Notes under the pieces: model-generated
The model's input: the letters and a program-made list of their open reading frames with translations, nothing else
Told to the model about the DNA's origin: nothing
The model's database searches: none
Position numbers and translations under genes: made by a program
Shown here: in pieces, positions 42,870-51,556 of the stretch
Layout of the letters: the number at the start of each line of letters is the position of its first letter
Numbering within the stretch: the stretch's first letter is position 1
DNA from: Paracraurococcus lichenis
Lineage (GTDB): Bacteria; Pseudomonadota; Alphaproteobacteria; Acetobacterales; Acetobacteraceae
Length of the DNA stretch: 64,000 nucleotides
Assembly: GCF_030657435.1 (NCBI RefSeq)
Contig: NZ_JAUTWS010000006.1
Coordinates: 186,001 to 250,000, forward strand
Direction of reading: 5' to 3'

Positions 42870-44585
42870 TCAGGCAGCGGTGAGGAATTCGATCCTGGCC
42901 AGCAACCCGGTCGGGGCGAAGCGCAGGTCCACCCGCGCACCCGGCCCCAGATCCTGCGCCAGCGCCCGGCGCAGCAGCCGGGTGCCGAAGCCCTGCCTGG
43001 GGGGCTCCCCCGCATCCGTCGCAGGCGGCGGGCCGCCCGTCTCGGTCCAGGCGAGGCGGAGCACCCCGCCCTCGGTGGTGGCGCAGCGCAGGATGATGCG
43101 CCCCTCCGGTACCGAGAGTGCCCCATACTTCACCGCATTGGTTGCCAGTTCGTTGAGTGCAAGGACCAGCGCCTGGGCCTGCAGCGGCCCGACCCGGGCG
43201 GCCTCCTCCGGCAGCTCGATCCGGATGCGGCCCGGCGCCTCCCGCGCCAGCCAGGGGGCGAGCGCGCCGCGCACCACCGCGCCGAGCGGCGCCGCCTCCC
43301 AGGACCCGGCCGTGATGAGGTCATGCGCCGCGGCGAGCGCCCGCAGCCGGCTGCTCAGTGCCGTGGCGAAGCCGGCCGCGTCGCCGGCCCGCCCCTTCAG
43401 CGTCTGCAGCGCGACGGACTGAACGGTCGCCAGCACGTTCTTCACACGGTGGTTCAACTCCGCGACCAGCACCCGTCGCTGCCGCTCCGCCGCGGCAAGG
43501 GCCTGGGCGACGTCGTCCACCTCCCGCAGCCCGGCCGGCTGGAGCGTCGGCATGCCGGTGGCGCCAAGCTCCGCCAGGACGCGCAGGCTGTCGCGGACGC
43601 GGCGGGCCAGCGCGAAGGCGAGGGCGAGGCCGGTGCCCAGCAGCGCCGCCCCGATCGCCAGGAGCTGTGCGAGCGCGGTGCGCAGCGGCCCGCTGAAGGC
43701 CCGGTCCGGCGCCGCCAGCGCCACCCAGTAGCCCGAGCGTGGCGCGCGGCCGAGGGCGACGACCGAGAGCACGCCGTCCAGCGTGGGCGACTGCATCAGC
43801 AGGGCGGGCTCCGCGCCGGGGCCAGTGATCGCCTGGATCACCGCCGGCATGGCGGGCCTGCCGACCATCTCGTCCTGCCGCGCGGTACGGGCGACGATCC
43901 TTCCGGTGCGGTCGAGCACGGCGGCCACCCAGCCCTGCGGCACCCCCTGCTCGGTCAGCACCCGGGCGAGGCGGGGCAGCGGGATGGTGGCGTTCAGGGC
44001 ATAGGCGGCTGGCGGCCCGCCGTCCGGACCCTGCACCGGCACCACCACCGCGACGGTGGGCCGGCCGGTCGCCATGCCGGTATAAAGATCCGAGATGACC
44101 GTGCGGCTGGTCGCCAGCGTCTCCCGCGCTGCGGCGGAGGTGGGCGCACCCTGGCGGCGACTGCCCGGCGGCCAGGTCGTGTTCAGCACCTGCGTCCCGT
44201 CCGGGCGGGTCAGGGCGAGGTGCTCGCCATCGAATAGCGTGGCTGAGAGGCTCCGCATCTGCGCCTCGACCGCCGCGAGGTCGCCGGTGGCCAGCACCGG
44301 CGCCCGGGCCAGCATGGCCAGCAGCGCCTCGGCCCGCTCGAACTCCCGGTCGATGGAGAAGGCCATGGAGCGGGCCTGGGCCGTCATGCGCTCGCCGATC
44401 CGGCTGCGCTCCCCGTCATAGGCGCGCCAGACGGCCAGCGCGGCGAGGGTGAGCAGCGGCAGGGCGACGGCCGCCACCAGCAGCAACAGTCGGCCACGCA
44501 GGGTGGGGGTCGATCGCAGGATCGCAGCCGTCGATGTTCCCACGTCCGGACGCCCGCGATCACCCTGAACAAGGTGCCATGGCAT
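42870..44585 (-). CDS. Membrane sensor histidine kinase, HWE family
   Basis: A 571-residue kinase. One membrane span lies near residues 32-52 and a second near 310-330, enclosing a periplasmic Cache-like sensor of about 250 residues. The phospho-acceptor is H378 in LVAELNHRVKN, followed by the ATP-binding N box NELATNAVKYGAL, the HWE-defining W-T-E in LAWTETGGPP and the G box GFGTRLLRRAL. HWE kinases are typical of alphaproteobacteria and often control general stress or light responses. No response regulator is adjacent. ATG at 44585 has GAGG upstream; GTG at 44543 is the alternative. Confidence 0.88.
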   Translation of the reverse strand: MPWHLVQGDRGRPDVGTSTAAILRSTPTLRGRLLLLVAAVALPLLTLAALAVWRAYDGERSRIGERMTAQARSMAFSIDREFERAEALLAMLARAPVLATGDLAAVEAQMRSLSATLFDGEHLALTRPDGTQVLNTTWPPGSRRQGAPTSAAARETLATSRTVISDLYTGMATGRPTVAVVVPVQGPDGGPPAAYALNATIPLPRLARVLTEQGVPQGWVAAVLDRTGRIVARTARQDEMVGRPAMPAVIQAITGPGAEPALLMQSPTLDGVLSVVALGRAPRSGYWVALAAPDRAFSGPLRTALAQLLAIGAALLGTGLALAFALARRVRDSLRVLAELGATGMPTLQPAGLREVDDVAQALAAAERQRRVLVAELNHRVKNVLATVQSVALQTLKGRAGDAAGFATALSSRLRALAAAHDLITAGSWEAAPLGAVVRGALAPWLAREAPGRIRIELPEEAARVGPLQAQALVLALNELATNAVKYGALSVPEGRIILRCATTEGGVLRLAWTETGGPPPATDAGEPPRQGFGTRLLRRALAQDLGPGARVDLRFAPTGLLARIEFLTAA

Positions 44586-44654
44586 GCAGCCTCGAGATCG
44601 GCTTGGCCACCGTCCGGCCGGAGCTTTCAACCGAAGTTGAGCGCCGCCGCGACC

Positions 44655-45233
44655 TCAGAAGCCGGCGCCTGGCTCGGCCAGGCAGGCGCGTTCCGCCGGC
44701 GTGCTGGCACGGCCGAGGATGGCATTGCGGTGCGGGAAGCGGCCGAAGCGGCGGATCACGGCGCGATGCGCCCAGGCATGGGCGATGCTGCCGCCGGGCG
44801 CGGCATGCACGGGGTCGTCCCGCAGCCCCTCGAAGAGCGCGACCGAGAGGTCCTGGTCGGCCATGTCCTCCGAATGCTCGAAGGGCAAATAGAGGAAGCA
44901 GCGCGCCGTGCAGGGCAGGGCGAGGTCGTGGCGGTCCCGCAGCACCGCCCGGCGGGCGAGGGCGCGGGCCTGGGCGTCGGCGGCGAAGGCCGCAGGCGTG
45001 CCGCGGTGCAGGTTGCGCGGGAGCTGGTCCAGCAGGAGGAGCAGGGCGAGCGCGCCTTCCGGCGTCGCGGCCCAGGCATCGAAGGCGCCGCCCCTTGCAT
45101 CGTCCAGGCAATGGCCGAAGCGCTCGCGGCAGGCGGCGTCGAAGGCGGGGTCCGGCCGAAACCACCGCTCCTCCTGCCAGGCCGCGAGGTCGCCACCGAA
45201 CCAGAAGCCGAGGATCCCGGCCGGTTCGGTCAT
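44655..45233 (-). CDS. DUF924 family protein
   Basis: A 192-residue helical protein. The block ILGFWFGGDLAAWQEERWFRPDPAFD at the start, LLLLDQLPRNLHRGTP in the middle and FLYLPFEHSEDMADQ identify DUF924, whose folds resemble TPR-like helical hairpins. The function is unknown. It overlaps the preceding FAD oxidoreductase stop as ATGA and therefore belongs to its transcript. Confidence 0.9.
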   Translation of the reverse strand: MTEPAGILGFWFGGDLAAWQEERWFRPDPAFDAACRERFGHCLDDARGGAFDAWAATPEGALALLLLLDQLPRNLHRGTPAAFAADAQARALARRAVLRDRHDLALPCTARCFLYLPFEHSEDMADQDLSVALFEGLRDDPVHAAPGGSIAHAWAHRAVIRRFGRFPHRNAILGRASTPAERACLAEPGAGF

Positions 45234-48148
45234 GCCAGCGCCATCTCCAGGACCCGCACGCTGTGCAGCGCGGTGCGGCCGGAGAGGTCGGCGATCTGGT
45301 GCCGGCAGGAGGTGCCGTCGGCGACGATCAGGTGCTCCGCCGGCGCGGCGCGCACCGCGGGCAGCAGGGAAAGCTCGGCCATGGCCTTGGAGACCTCGAG
45401 GTGCTCGGCCTCGTAGCCGAAGGACCCCGCCATGCCGCAGCAGGAGGAGGTGATCGGCGTCACCTTGAGGTCGGGCACGAGGGAGAGCATGGCGACCGCA
45501 GCCGGGAAGGCGCCGAAGCTCTTCTGGTGGCAATGGCCGTGGATATGCGCGGCCGGCGCGGCGATGGGCTTCAGCGCCAGCCTCGGCTTCTCCCGCGCCA
45601 GGAATTCCGACAGCAGCAGGGCGCGGTCGACCAGCGCGCGCGCGGCCTCGCCGGGCAGCAGCGCGGGGAATTCGTCGCGCAGCGTCAGCAGGGAGGAGGG
45701 TTCGATGCCGATCACCGGCGAGGCGAAGGCCGACAGCGCGTCGAGCGTGCGCTTCGCCTCGGCGCGCGCCTCCTCGACCAGGCCGGCCGCGAGGAGGGTG
45801 CGGCCATCATCGAGCGGCCGGGCCCCCTTCGGCGGGCGGGCGACCGCGACGCGGTAGCCGGCGGCGGTCAGCACCCGGGCGGCGGCGCGGAGGTTCTCCG
45901 GCTCGAAATGGCGGTTGAAGACGTCGGGGAAGAGGATGACCTCGCCCTCCCGCCCGTCCGGCGCCGGCAATTCGGCGTCGTGGAAGGCGTCGTGCCGGAA
46001 GCGGGGCAGGCTGCGGCCGGCGGCGAGGCCGAGCAGCCGCTCCGACAGCGCTGCAAGCCCGGGGACACGGTCGCGCGCATTGGCCAGAAAGGGCGCCATG
46101 CCGGCGAAGGGCGCCCAGCGCGGCAGGGTGGCGATCAGCCGGTCCTTCGCGGTGACGCCGCGCGTCCTCGCCCGCGCCGCCATGGCCTCGATCTTCATCT
46201 TCGCCATGTCGACGCCGGTCGGGCATTCGCGCCGGCAGCCCTTGCAGGAGACGCAGAGGCTGAGCGCGGCATGCACCTCCTCGGAGGCCAGCGCATCCGG
46301 GCCGAGCTGGCCGGTCAGCGCGAGCCGCAGGGTATTGGCGCGGCCGCGCGTGAGGTGCTGCTCGTCGCGCGTGGCGCGGAAGCTCGGGCACATCACGCCG
46401 GCATCGAATTTCCGGCAAGTGCCGTTGTTGTTGCACATCTCGACCGCGCCGAGCAGGCCACCCTGGGGGCCGGGCCAGGCGGACCAGTCGAGCGCGGGCG
46501 TCACCGTCGCATCGGCATGGTAGTCCGGGTGGTAGCGGAAGAGCGCGCGGTCATCCATGCGCGGCGGGCGCACGACGCGGCCGGGATTCAGCAGGCCGGC
46601 GGGATCGAAGGCGTCCTTCACCGCCTCGAAGGCGCGGGCAATGCGCGGGCCGAACATCGGCTCGTTGAACTCGGAGCGGACGATGCCGTCGCCATGCTCG
46701 CCGCTGTGGCTGCCCTTGTACTCGCGGACGAGCGCGAAGCACTCCTCGGCGATTTCGCGCATGCGGCGGACGTCGCCCGGGTCCTTCATGTTCAGCACGG
46801 GGCGGACATGCAGGCAGCCGACCGAGGCATGGGCGTACCAGGTCCCCTTGGTGCCGTGCCGCTCGAAGACCTGGTTCAGACGCTCCGTGTAGTCGGCGAG
46901 GTCGGGGAGGGCGACGGCGCAATCCTCGATGAAGGAGACCGGCTTCCCGTCGCCCTTCATGCTCATCATGATGTTGAGGCCTGCCTCGCGCACCTCGGCG
47001 ACCGCGGCCTGGAAGCCCGGGTCGATGCAGCGGACGACGGCGCCGGGGTAGCCGAGATCGCCCATCATCTCCTCGAGCGCATCGAGACGGCGGGCGAGCG
47101 GCGCGTCCTCCTGCCCGTGGAACTCGACGATCAGCAGCGAGTCGGGCTCGCCGCGGACGATCGCGTCGATGGTGGCGCGGAAGATCGGGATGCTCCGGCC
47201 GAGGTCGATCATCGTCCGGTCCACCAGCTCCACCGCCTCCGGGTCCAGCGTCACCAGGTGCTGGGAGGCCGCCATGGCGGCGCGGAAGGTCGGGAACTGG
47301 CAGATGCCGAGCGCCTTGCGCGGCTTGACCGGCCAGAGCTTGAGGTCGATGGCGGCGGAGAAGGCGAGCGTTCCCTCCGAGCCCACCAGCAGCCGCGCCA
47401 GGTTGCCGCGGCCGGCGGCGCGCGCCGCGGGGGTCAGGGCATCGAGGTTGTAGCCGCCGACGCGGCGAAGCTGCTCGGGGAAGCGGGCGGCGATCTCCTC
47501 CGCCTCCCGCGCGCCGAGCGCGCGCAGGCGCTGGATCAGGTCGGCGATGCCGGCGGGGACGTCGCCGCCGAGGTTGTCGGGAAGCTCGCCGAAGCGGAAG
47601 CGGCTGCCATCGGCGAGCAGCGCGTCGATGCCCAGCACGTTGTCCGCCATCAGCCCGTAGCGGATGGATTTCGAGCCGCAGGAATTGTTCCCGGCCATGC
47701 CGCCGATGGTGCAGCGCGCCCAGGTGGAGGGATCGACCGGGAAGAACAGGCCGTGCTTCTTCAACGCATCGTTCAGGGCGCCGAGGGCGATGCCGGGCTG
47801 CACCCTCGCGGTGCGGGCATCAGGATCGACCACAACGACGTCCCGCAGGTATTTCGTGCAGTCGATGACCAGCGCCCGGTTCACCGTCTGGCCGCATTGC
47901 GAGGTGCCGCCGCCACGGGGCAGGACGGGCACGCCCTCCTCCCGGCAGATCGCCATCGCCGCCTCGACATCGGCGATGGTACGGGGGATCAGCACGCCGA
48001 CCGGTTCCACCTGGTAGATGCTGGCATCGGTTGCGTAGCGGCCGCGGTCGCCGGCGGTCCACAGCACCTCGCCTGCCGTCTCCCGGCGCAGGCGCTCGCC
48101 CAGGCGGCTGTCGCCGATGCGGGCGGCGGAGGGATTGATGGCATTCAT
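45230..48148 (-). CDS. FAD-binding and (Fe-S)-binding oxidoreductase, YdiJ-like (D-2-hydroxyacid dehydrogenase)
   Basis: A 972-residue fusion. Residues 1-530 are a FAD-linked oxidase of the GlcD/D-lactate type with VLPRGGGTSQCGQTVN, the VDPSTWARCTIGGMAGNNSCG segment and the NMKDPGDV...GSHSGEHGDGIVRSEFN flavin-binding motif. The middle has SLCVSCKGCRRECPTGVDMAKMK, a Fe-S cluster box, and the C-terminal third has the CCG domain (HGHCHQKSFG, TSSCCGMAGSFGYE). Such enzymes oxidise D-2-hydroxyglutarate, D-lactate or glycolate and pass electrons to quinone. It is divergent from a glyoxylate aminotransferase, which makes a C2 or hydroxypyruvate route plausible. Confidence 0.9.
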   Translation of the reverse strand: MNAINPSAARIGDSRLGERLRRETAGEVLWTAGDRGRYATDASIYQVEPVGVLIPRTIADVEAAMAICREEGVPVLPRGGGTSQCGQTVNRALVIDCTKYLRDVVVVDPDARTARVQPGIALGALNDALKKHGLFFPVDPSTWARCTIGGMAGNNSCGSKSIRYGLMADNVLGIDALLADGSRFRFGELPDNLGGDVPAGIADLIQRLRALGAREAEEIAARFPEQLRRVGGYNLDALTPAARAAGRGNLARLLVGSEGTLAFSAAIDLKLWPVKPRKALGICQFPTFRAAMAASQHLVTLDPEAVELVDRTMIDLGRSIPIFRATIDAIVRGEPDSLLIVEFHGQEDAPLARRLDALEEMMGDLGYPGAVVRCIDPGFQAAVAEVREAGLNIMMSMKGDGKPVSFIEDCAVALPDLADYTERLNQVFERHGTKGTWYAHASVGCLHVRPVLNMKDPGDVRRMREIAEECFALVREYKGSHSGEHGDGIVRSEFNEPMFGPRIARAFEAVKDAFDPAGLLNPGRVVRPPRMDDRALFRYHPDYHADATVTPALDWSAWPGPQGGLLGAVEMCNNNGTCRKFDAGVMCPSFRATRDEQHLTRGRANTLRLALTGQLGPDALASEEVHAALSLCVSCKGCRRECPTGVDMAKMKIEAMAARARTRGVTAKDRLIATLPRWAPFAGMAPFLANARDRVPGLAALSERLLGLAAGRSLPRFRHDAFHDAELPAPDGREGEVILFPDVFNRHFEPENLRAAARVLTAAGYRVAVARPPKGARPLDDGRTLLAAGLVEEARAEAKRTLDALSAFASPVIGIEPSSLLTLRDEFPALLPGEAARALVDRALLLSEFLAREKPRLALKPIAAPAAHIHGHCHQKSFGAFPAAVAMLSLVPDLKVTPITSSCCGMAGSFGYEAEHLEVSKAMAELSLLPAVRAAPAEHLIVADGTSCRHQIADLSGRTALHSVRVLEMALA

Positions 48149-48258
48149 CGTGGCGTCGGTCCCAACTGCACCTCCACCCGGGTCCTCCGCCGCGGAGCGA
48201 GGGGAGGGCGCCGGCGTCCCGGCCGGGCGGAGCTGTCTCTCGTCCCCGATGTAGGGCC

Positions 48259-48285
48259 GATCGGCGGGCCTGTCCGATCTATAAT
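48259..48285 (+). promoter_or_regulatory. Operator-like dyad abutting a TATAAT, between YdiJ-like and aminotransferase genes
   Basis: GATCGG at 48259-48264 and CCGATC at 48274-48279 form a perfect inverted repeat with a nine-base spacer. TATAAT at 48280-48285 follows immediately, pointing at the aminotransferase (ATG at 48418, leader about 125 bases). The dyad occupies the space of the -35 to -10 spacer, so a bound regulator should block or reposition RNA polymerase. No clear -35 is visible (CCGATC). Confidence 0.5.
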
Positions 48286-48417
48286 GCTCATCAATCCAAG
48301 AAGGGGTTCTCATTGGCGCAGAGGGATGGATCGGCGCCATAAGGGCCGCGACGAGACGCCCGGCCGGCCTCCCCGGGGCGCCACCGCGCCGGCCGGTCCG
48401 AGAGGAGGAACCGCAGC

Positions 48418-49602
48418 ATGGCCTATTATCAGTCGAAGCCCGTCGCCGGCCGGCATTTCCTGCAGATCCCGGGCCCGACCAATGTCCCGGACCGCGTGCT
48501 GCGGGCCATGGACAATCCGACCATGGACCATCGCGGCCCGGATTTCGGCAGGTTCGGCAAGCAATTGCTGGAGAAGCTCCGGGCCGTCTTCCAGACCGCC
48601 CAGCCCGTGGTGATCTATCCCGCCTCCGGCACCGGCGCCTGGGAGGCCGCGCTCACCAACACCCTCTCCCCCGGCGACCGCGTCCTGATGTGCGAGACCG
48701 GCTGGTTCGCGCATCTCTGGCAGGAGATGGCCGACCGCCTAGGCCTGCGCGCCGAGTTCATCGAGACCGACTGGCGCCGCGGCGCCGACGTCGCCGCCAT
48801 CGAGGCCCGGCTGCGCGAGGACAAGGAGCACGGCATCAAGGCCGTCGCCGTCGTCCACAACGAGACGAGCACCGGCTGCACCTCCCGCATCGACGAGGTC
48901 CGCCGCGCGATCGACGCCGCCGGCCATCCGGCGCTGCTGCTGGTGGACACCATCTCCTCGCTCGGCTCCATCGACTACAAGCACGATGCCTGGGGCGTCG
49001 ATGTCACCGTCGCCGGCAGCCAGAAGGGGCTGATGCTGCCGCCCGGCCTCTCCTTCAATGCCGTCAGCCAGAAGGCGCTGAAGGCGGCCGAGACGGCGAG
49101 GCTGCCGCGCAGCTTCTGGGACTGGCGGCCGATGCTGGCGGCGAACGCCACCGGCTACTTCCCCTATACCCCGGCGACCAACCTGCTCTACGGCCTGGAC
49201 GCCGCCTGCGACATGTTGGTGGAGGAAGGGCTGGACGAGGTCTTCGCCCGCCACGACCGCTTCGCCGAGGCGACGCGCCGCGCCGTGCGCGCCTGGGGCC
49301 TCGAGATCCAGTGCGAGGAGCCGCGGCACTATTCCTCCGCCCTGACCGCGGTGCGGCTGCCGGAAGGGCACAGCGCCAATGCGCTGCGGGCGACGATCCT
49401 CGAGAAGTTCAACATGAGCCTCGGCAACGGCCTCGGCCGGCTGAACGACCGGGTCTTCCGCATCGGCCATCTCGGCGATTTCGGCCCGCTCTCCCTGGTT
49501 GGGACGCTCGGCGGCGTGGAGATGGGCCTGGCCGCGGCGGGCGTGCCGCACAGGCCGGGCGGCGTGCAGGCGGCGATGAGCTACCTCAACGGCAACGCCT
49601 GA
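48418..49602 (+). CDS. Serine/alanine-glyoxylate aminotransferase family protein
   Basis: A 394-residue PLP class V aminotransferase. The start has GRHFLQIPGPTNVPDRVL, the cofactor region is YPASGTGAWEAALTN, and the PLP lysine is K203 in VAGSQKGLMLPPGL. NGLGRLNDRVFRIGHLGD near the end is typical of bacterial serine-glyoxylate aminotransferases (SgaA) that convert serine and glyoxylate to hydroxypyruvate and glycine. The ribosome site GAGAGGAGG is strong. It lies divergent to the YdiJ-like gene with an operator-like dyad between them. A 19-base perfect hairpin begins nine bases after its stop. Confidence 0.9.
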   Translation: MAYYQSKPVAGRHFLQIPGPTNVPDRVLRAMDNPTMDHRGPDFGRFGKQLLEKLRAVFQTAQPVVIYPASGTGAWEAALTNTLSPGDRVLMCETGWFAHLWQEMADRLGLRAEFIETDWRRGADVAAIEARLREDKEHGIKAVAVVHNETSTGCTSRIDEVRRAIDAAGHPALLLVDTISSLGSIDYKHDAWGVDVTVAGSQKGLMLPPGLSFNAVSQKALKAAETARLPRSFWDWRPMLAANATGYFPYTPATNLLYGLDAACDMLVEEGLDEVFARHDRFAEATRRAVRAWGLEIQCEEPRHYSSALTAVRLPEGHSANALRATILEKFNMSLGNGLGRLNDRVFRIGHLGDFGPLSLVGTLGGVEMGLAAAGVPHRPGGVQAAMSYLNGNA

Positions 49603-49610
49603 GCCGCCAC

Positions 49611-49654
49611 CTGGACCAGTCTCGCGCCGCCCGGACGGCGCGAGACTGGTCCAG
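49611..49654. repeat. Perfect 19-base inverted repeat downstream of the aminotransferase gene
   Basis: The arms 49611-49629 and 49636-49654 are exact reverse complements around a six-base loop (CCCGGA). In RNA this gives one of the most stable stems in the window, beginning eight bases after the stop. There is no T-run on either strand, so it is not a textbook terminator. It may be a 3' stabilising stem, a bidirectional terminator or a relic of a mobile palindrome. Confidence 0.6.
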
Positions 49655-49729
49655 CCGTCCGATTGCGGACCATCGCCACGCCTCCGGGCGTGCCCACCCC
49701 GCGGCGACCTGCCGTGGCGAAAGGTCAGT

Positions 49730-49778
49730 CTTCGATCTCCGAAGTCGTGTGTTAGGATTGCGACTTTGGAGATCGAAG
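49730..49778 (+). promoter_or_regulatory. Leader hairpin containing the thermonuclease ribosome binding site
   Basis: Positions 49730-49747 pair with 49761-49778 at 17 of 18 positions (the exception is a G-U pair) around a 13-base loop. The right arm includes GGAG (49768-49771), the ribosome site for the TTG start at 49780. If transcribed upstream, this stem hides the start site; if transcription begins inside it, the same dyad would act as an operator. Confidence 0.5.
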
Positions 49779-49779
49779 C

Positions 49780-50316
49780 TTGCGAGTCCTTCCGACCCTT
49801 GCACTGCTTGCCGCCCTGGTCGCCCCGCCCGCGCTGGCGGCGGACCTCACCGGCCGCGTCGTCGGCATTACCGACGGCGACACCCTCACCCTGCTGACCC
49901 CCGACCGCCGGCAGACCCGCATCCGCCTCGCCGAGATCGACACGCCCGAGCGCGGCCAGCCCTATGGCAGCCGCGCCCGCGAGGCGCTGAGCGGCCTCGC
50001 CTTCGGCAGGCCGGCACGGGTCACGGTGGCGGACACCGACCGCTATGGCCGCACCGTCGGGCGCGTCGTCGTCGCCGGCAAGGACGTGAACCGGGAGATG
50101 GTCCGGCTCGGCGCCGCCTGGGTCTACCGGGCCTATAGCCGCGATCCCGCCCTGCCGGCGGTGGAGGCGGAGGCCCGGGCGGCCCGGCGCGGCCTCTGGG
50201 GCCTGCCGGAGGCCGAGCGGATGCCGCCCTGGGAATGGCGCCGGACCCCGAAGACCGAGCGTCCGTCGGAGCCCGCCGCCGCGCGGGCGCGCCGGCCCGC
50301 CTCGGCGCCGGGCTGA
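49780..50316 (+). CDS. Secreted thermonuclease (SNase-like)
   Basis: A 178-residue nuclease with a signal peptide (MRVLPTLALLAALVAPPALA). The SNase fold has GITDGDTLTLL, RIRLAEIDTPERGQPYG with the catalytic Asp, Glu and Arg, and DTDRYGRTVGRVV with the second Arg, all catalytic positions being present. It should cleave DNA and RNA outside the cytoplasm. The start is a TTG with GGAG eight bases upstream. The ribosome site lies in a hairpin (49730-49778), so translation is probably restrained. A basic, proline-rich tail follows the domain. Confidence 0.85.
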   Translation: MRVLPTLALLAALVAPPALAADLTGRVVGITDGDTLTLLTPDRRQTRIRLAEIDTPERGQPYGSRAREALSGLAFGRPARVTVADTDRYGRTVGRVVVAGKDVNREMVRLGAAWVYRAYSRDPALPAVEAEARAARRGLWGLPEAERMPPWEWRRTPKTERPSEPAAARARRPASAPG

Positions 50317-50391
50317 CGCGGTCCGATCACGGCCGCGCCTGATGCGCGGCCCGGCCCGCAGGCGAGGCGGTCCGTGGCCGGGCCGCCGCCC

Positions 50392-51480
50392 TCAGTCCGA
50401 CCGGCCGGCCAGGCGCTGCACCATCTGCCAGATCGCCTTCACCTGCACGCCGTCCTTGAACAGGTAGCGCGTGTCATAGGCATAGCCCCACCAGTTCCAG
50501 CAGCCCTCGGGGTTGATGTTGAAGATGTCGGTCAGGCGCGGCGTCGGGAAATCGTTCACGTTCACGGTCCGCGCCTGCGGGTAGAGCACGAGGATGCGGT
50601 TGCTGTCGGCCCATTCGTTCACGCCGACATGCCGGTAGAAGGTGTCGCCCAGCTCCTGTGCCGACTGCTTGCAGCCATGCAGCACCACGTGCAGGCGGCA
50701 GGTGGCGCCCTCCGTCTCGCAGGCCGCCGGCACGTAGAGATGCCCGGTGTCCCAGAGGCCACTCGGCGCGGCCTGGCCGCCGGGCGCGAACTCGGTCTGG
50801 TCGAAGGCGACGAAGCGGCCGGAGAGCCGCGTCGCGCGGTCCTGCAGCGGGCCATAGAGGGTCTGCAGCACCATCCTCGCCTGGTCGTACTCGCAGGCAT
50901 TGATGTAGGGCGCGCGGTTGTCGGGGCAGGGGACGCCATAGGCCTGGGTCACCCAGGCATGCCCGGCATCGATCGCTTCGTCGCTGAAGCTCAGCGCCGC
51001 CGTCGGCAGGCCGAGCAGGCCATAGACCTCGACGCCGCGGCGGACCGTCTCCGGATTCACGACCCGGTCCGCCTTGCCGGTGAAGGCATAGAGGCGGCTG
51101 CGGCCAAGACCCTCGACCGGGTCGATCCAGCCCTGGGCGGCGAAGCGCCGGATGCGCTCGGCATAGGTCGTGGCCGGCTGCAGCAGGGCAGGGGCGGACA
51201 TGCAGGCGCCGGTGGCGATGCTGGCCAGCGGCCTCACGCCCTTCTCGTCCGCCGTCATCACCGCGCAGCCATAGAGGCCGCCCGCCACCAGCCCGGCGCC
51301 CATGAAGGTGGCGGAATGGGCGATGTGGAGCTGGTTCGCCATGAAGGCGCCCGAGGAGATGCCGGAGACCGAGATCTGCGCCGGGTCGATCCGGTAGCTG
51401 CCGAGACGGTCGGCGGCGGAGGCGGTCCCGCCGAGGGCCAGGCCCAGGCCGAGGGCAAGCGACAGGGTTCGGAGCAGCAT
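50392..51480 (-). CDS. Extracellular/periplasmic poly(3-hydroxybutyrate) depolymerase family esterase
   Basis: A 362-residue protein with a signal peptide (MLLRTLSLALGLGLALGGTASA). The lipase-type nucleophile is S42 in ISVSGISSGAF, near the N terminus as in the Rhodospirillum periplasmic depolymerase. Candidates for the triad are the aspartate in TGKADRVVNP and the histidine in IDAGHAWVTQAYG. The end HVVLHGCKQSAQELGDTFYRHVGVNEWAD is typical of the family. It degrades PHB or its oligomers. A phasin gene lies upstream on the same strand, consistent with PHB metabolism. Confidence 0.88.
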   Translation of the reverse strand: MLLRTLSLALGLGLALGGTASAADRLGSYRIDPAQISVSGISSGAFMANQLHIAHSATFMGAGLVAGGLYGCAVMTADEKGVRPLASIATGACMSAPALLQPATTYAERIRRFAAQGWIDPVEGLGRSRLYAFTGKADRVVNPETVRRGVEVYGLLGLPTAALSFSDEAIDAGHAWVTQAYGVPCPDNRAPYINACEYDQARMVLQTLYGPLQDRATRLSGRFVAFDQTEFAPGGQAAPSGLWDTGHLYVPAACETEGATCRLHVVLHGCKQSAQELGDTFYRHVGVNEWADSNRILVLYPQARTVNVNDFPTPRLTDIFNINPEGCWNWWGYAYDTRYLFKDGVQVKAIWQMVQRLAGRSD

Positions 51481-51525
51481 GCGATGCCTCCGTCGTTCCG
51501 GTACCGGGGGATGAGGGAAGGGGTG

Positions 51526-51551
51526 GGGCGGCGGGCACCGACCCGCCACCC
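51526..51551 (-). terminator. Hairpin between phasin and PHB depolymerase genes
   Basis: On the minus strand a 10-base-pair stem with one wobble (51542-51551 pairing with 51526-51535) and a six-base loop starts five bases after the phasin stop. It has no U-run. It could attenuate read-through from the phasin into the depolymerase gene. Confidence 0.45.
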
Positions 51552-51556
51552 GGGAC

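Noticed and set aside
44534-48613. A 1,359-codon plus-strand open frame
   Set aside because: It is antisense to the HWE kinase, DUF924 and YdiJ-like genes, is rich in Arg, Ala, Gly and Gln, and shows no domain. It is an expected artefact of GC-rich codon use.
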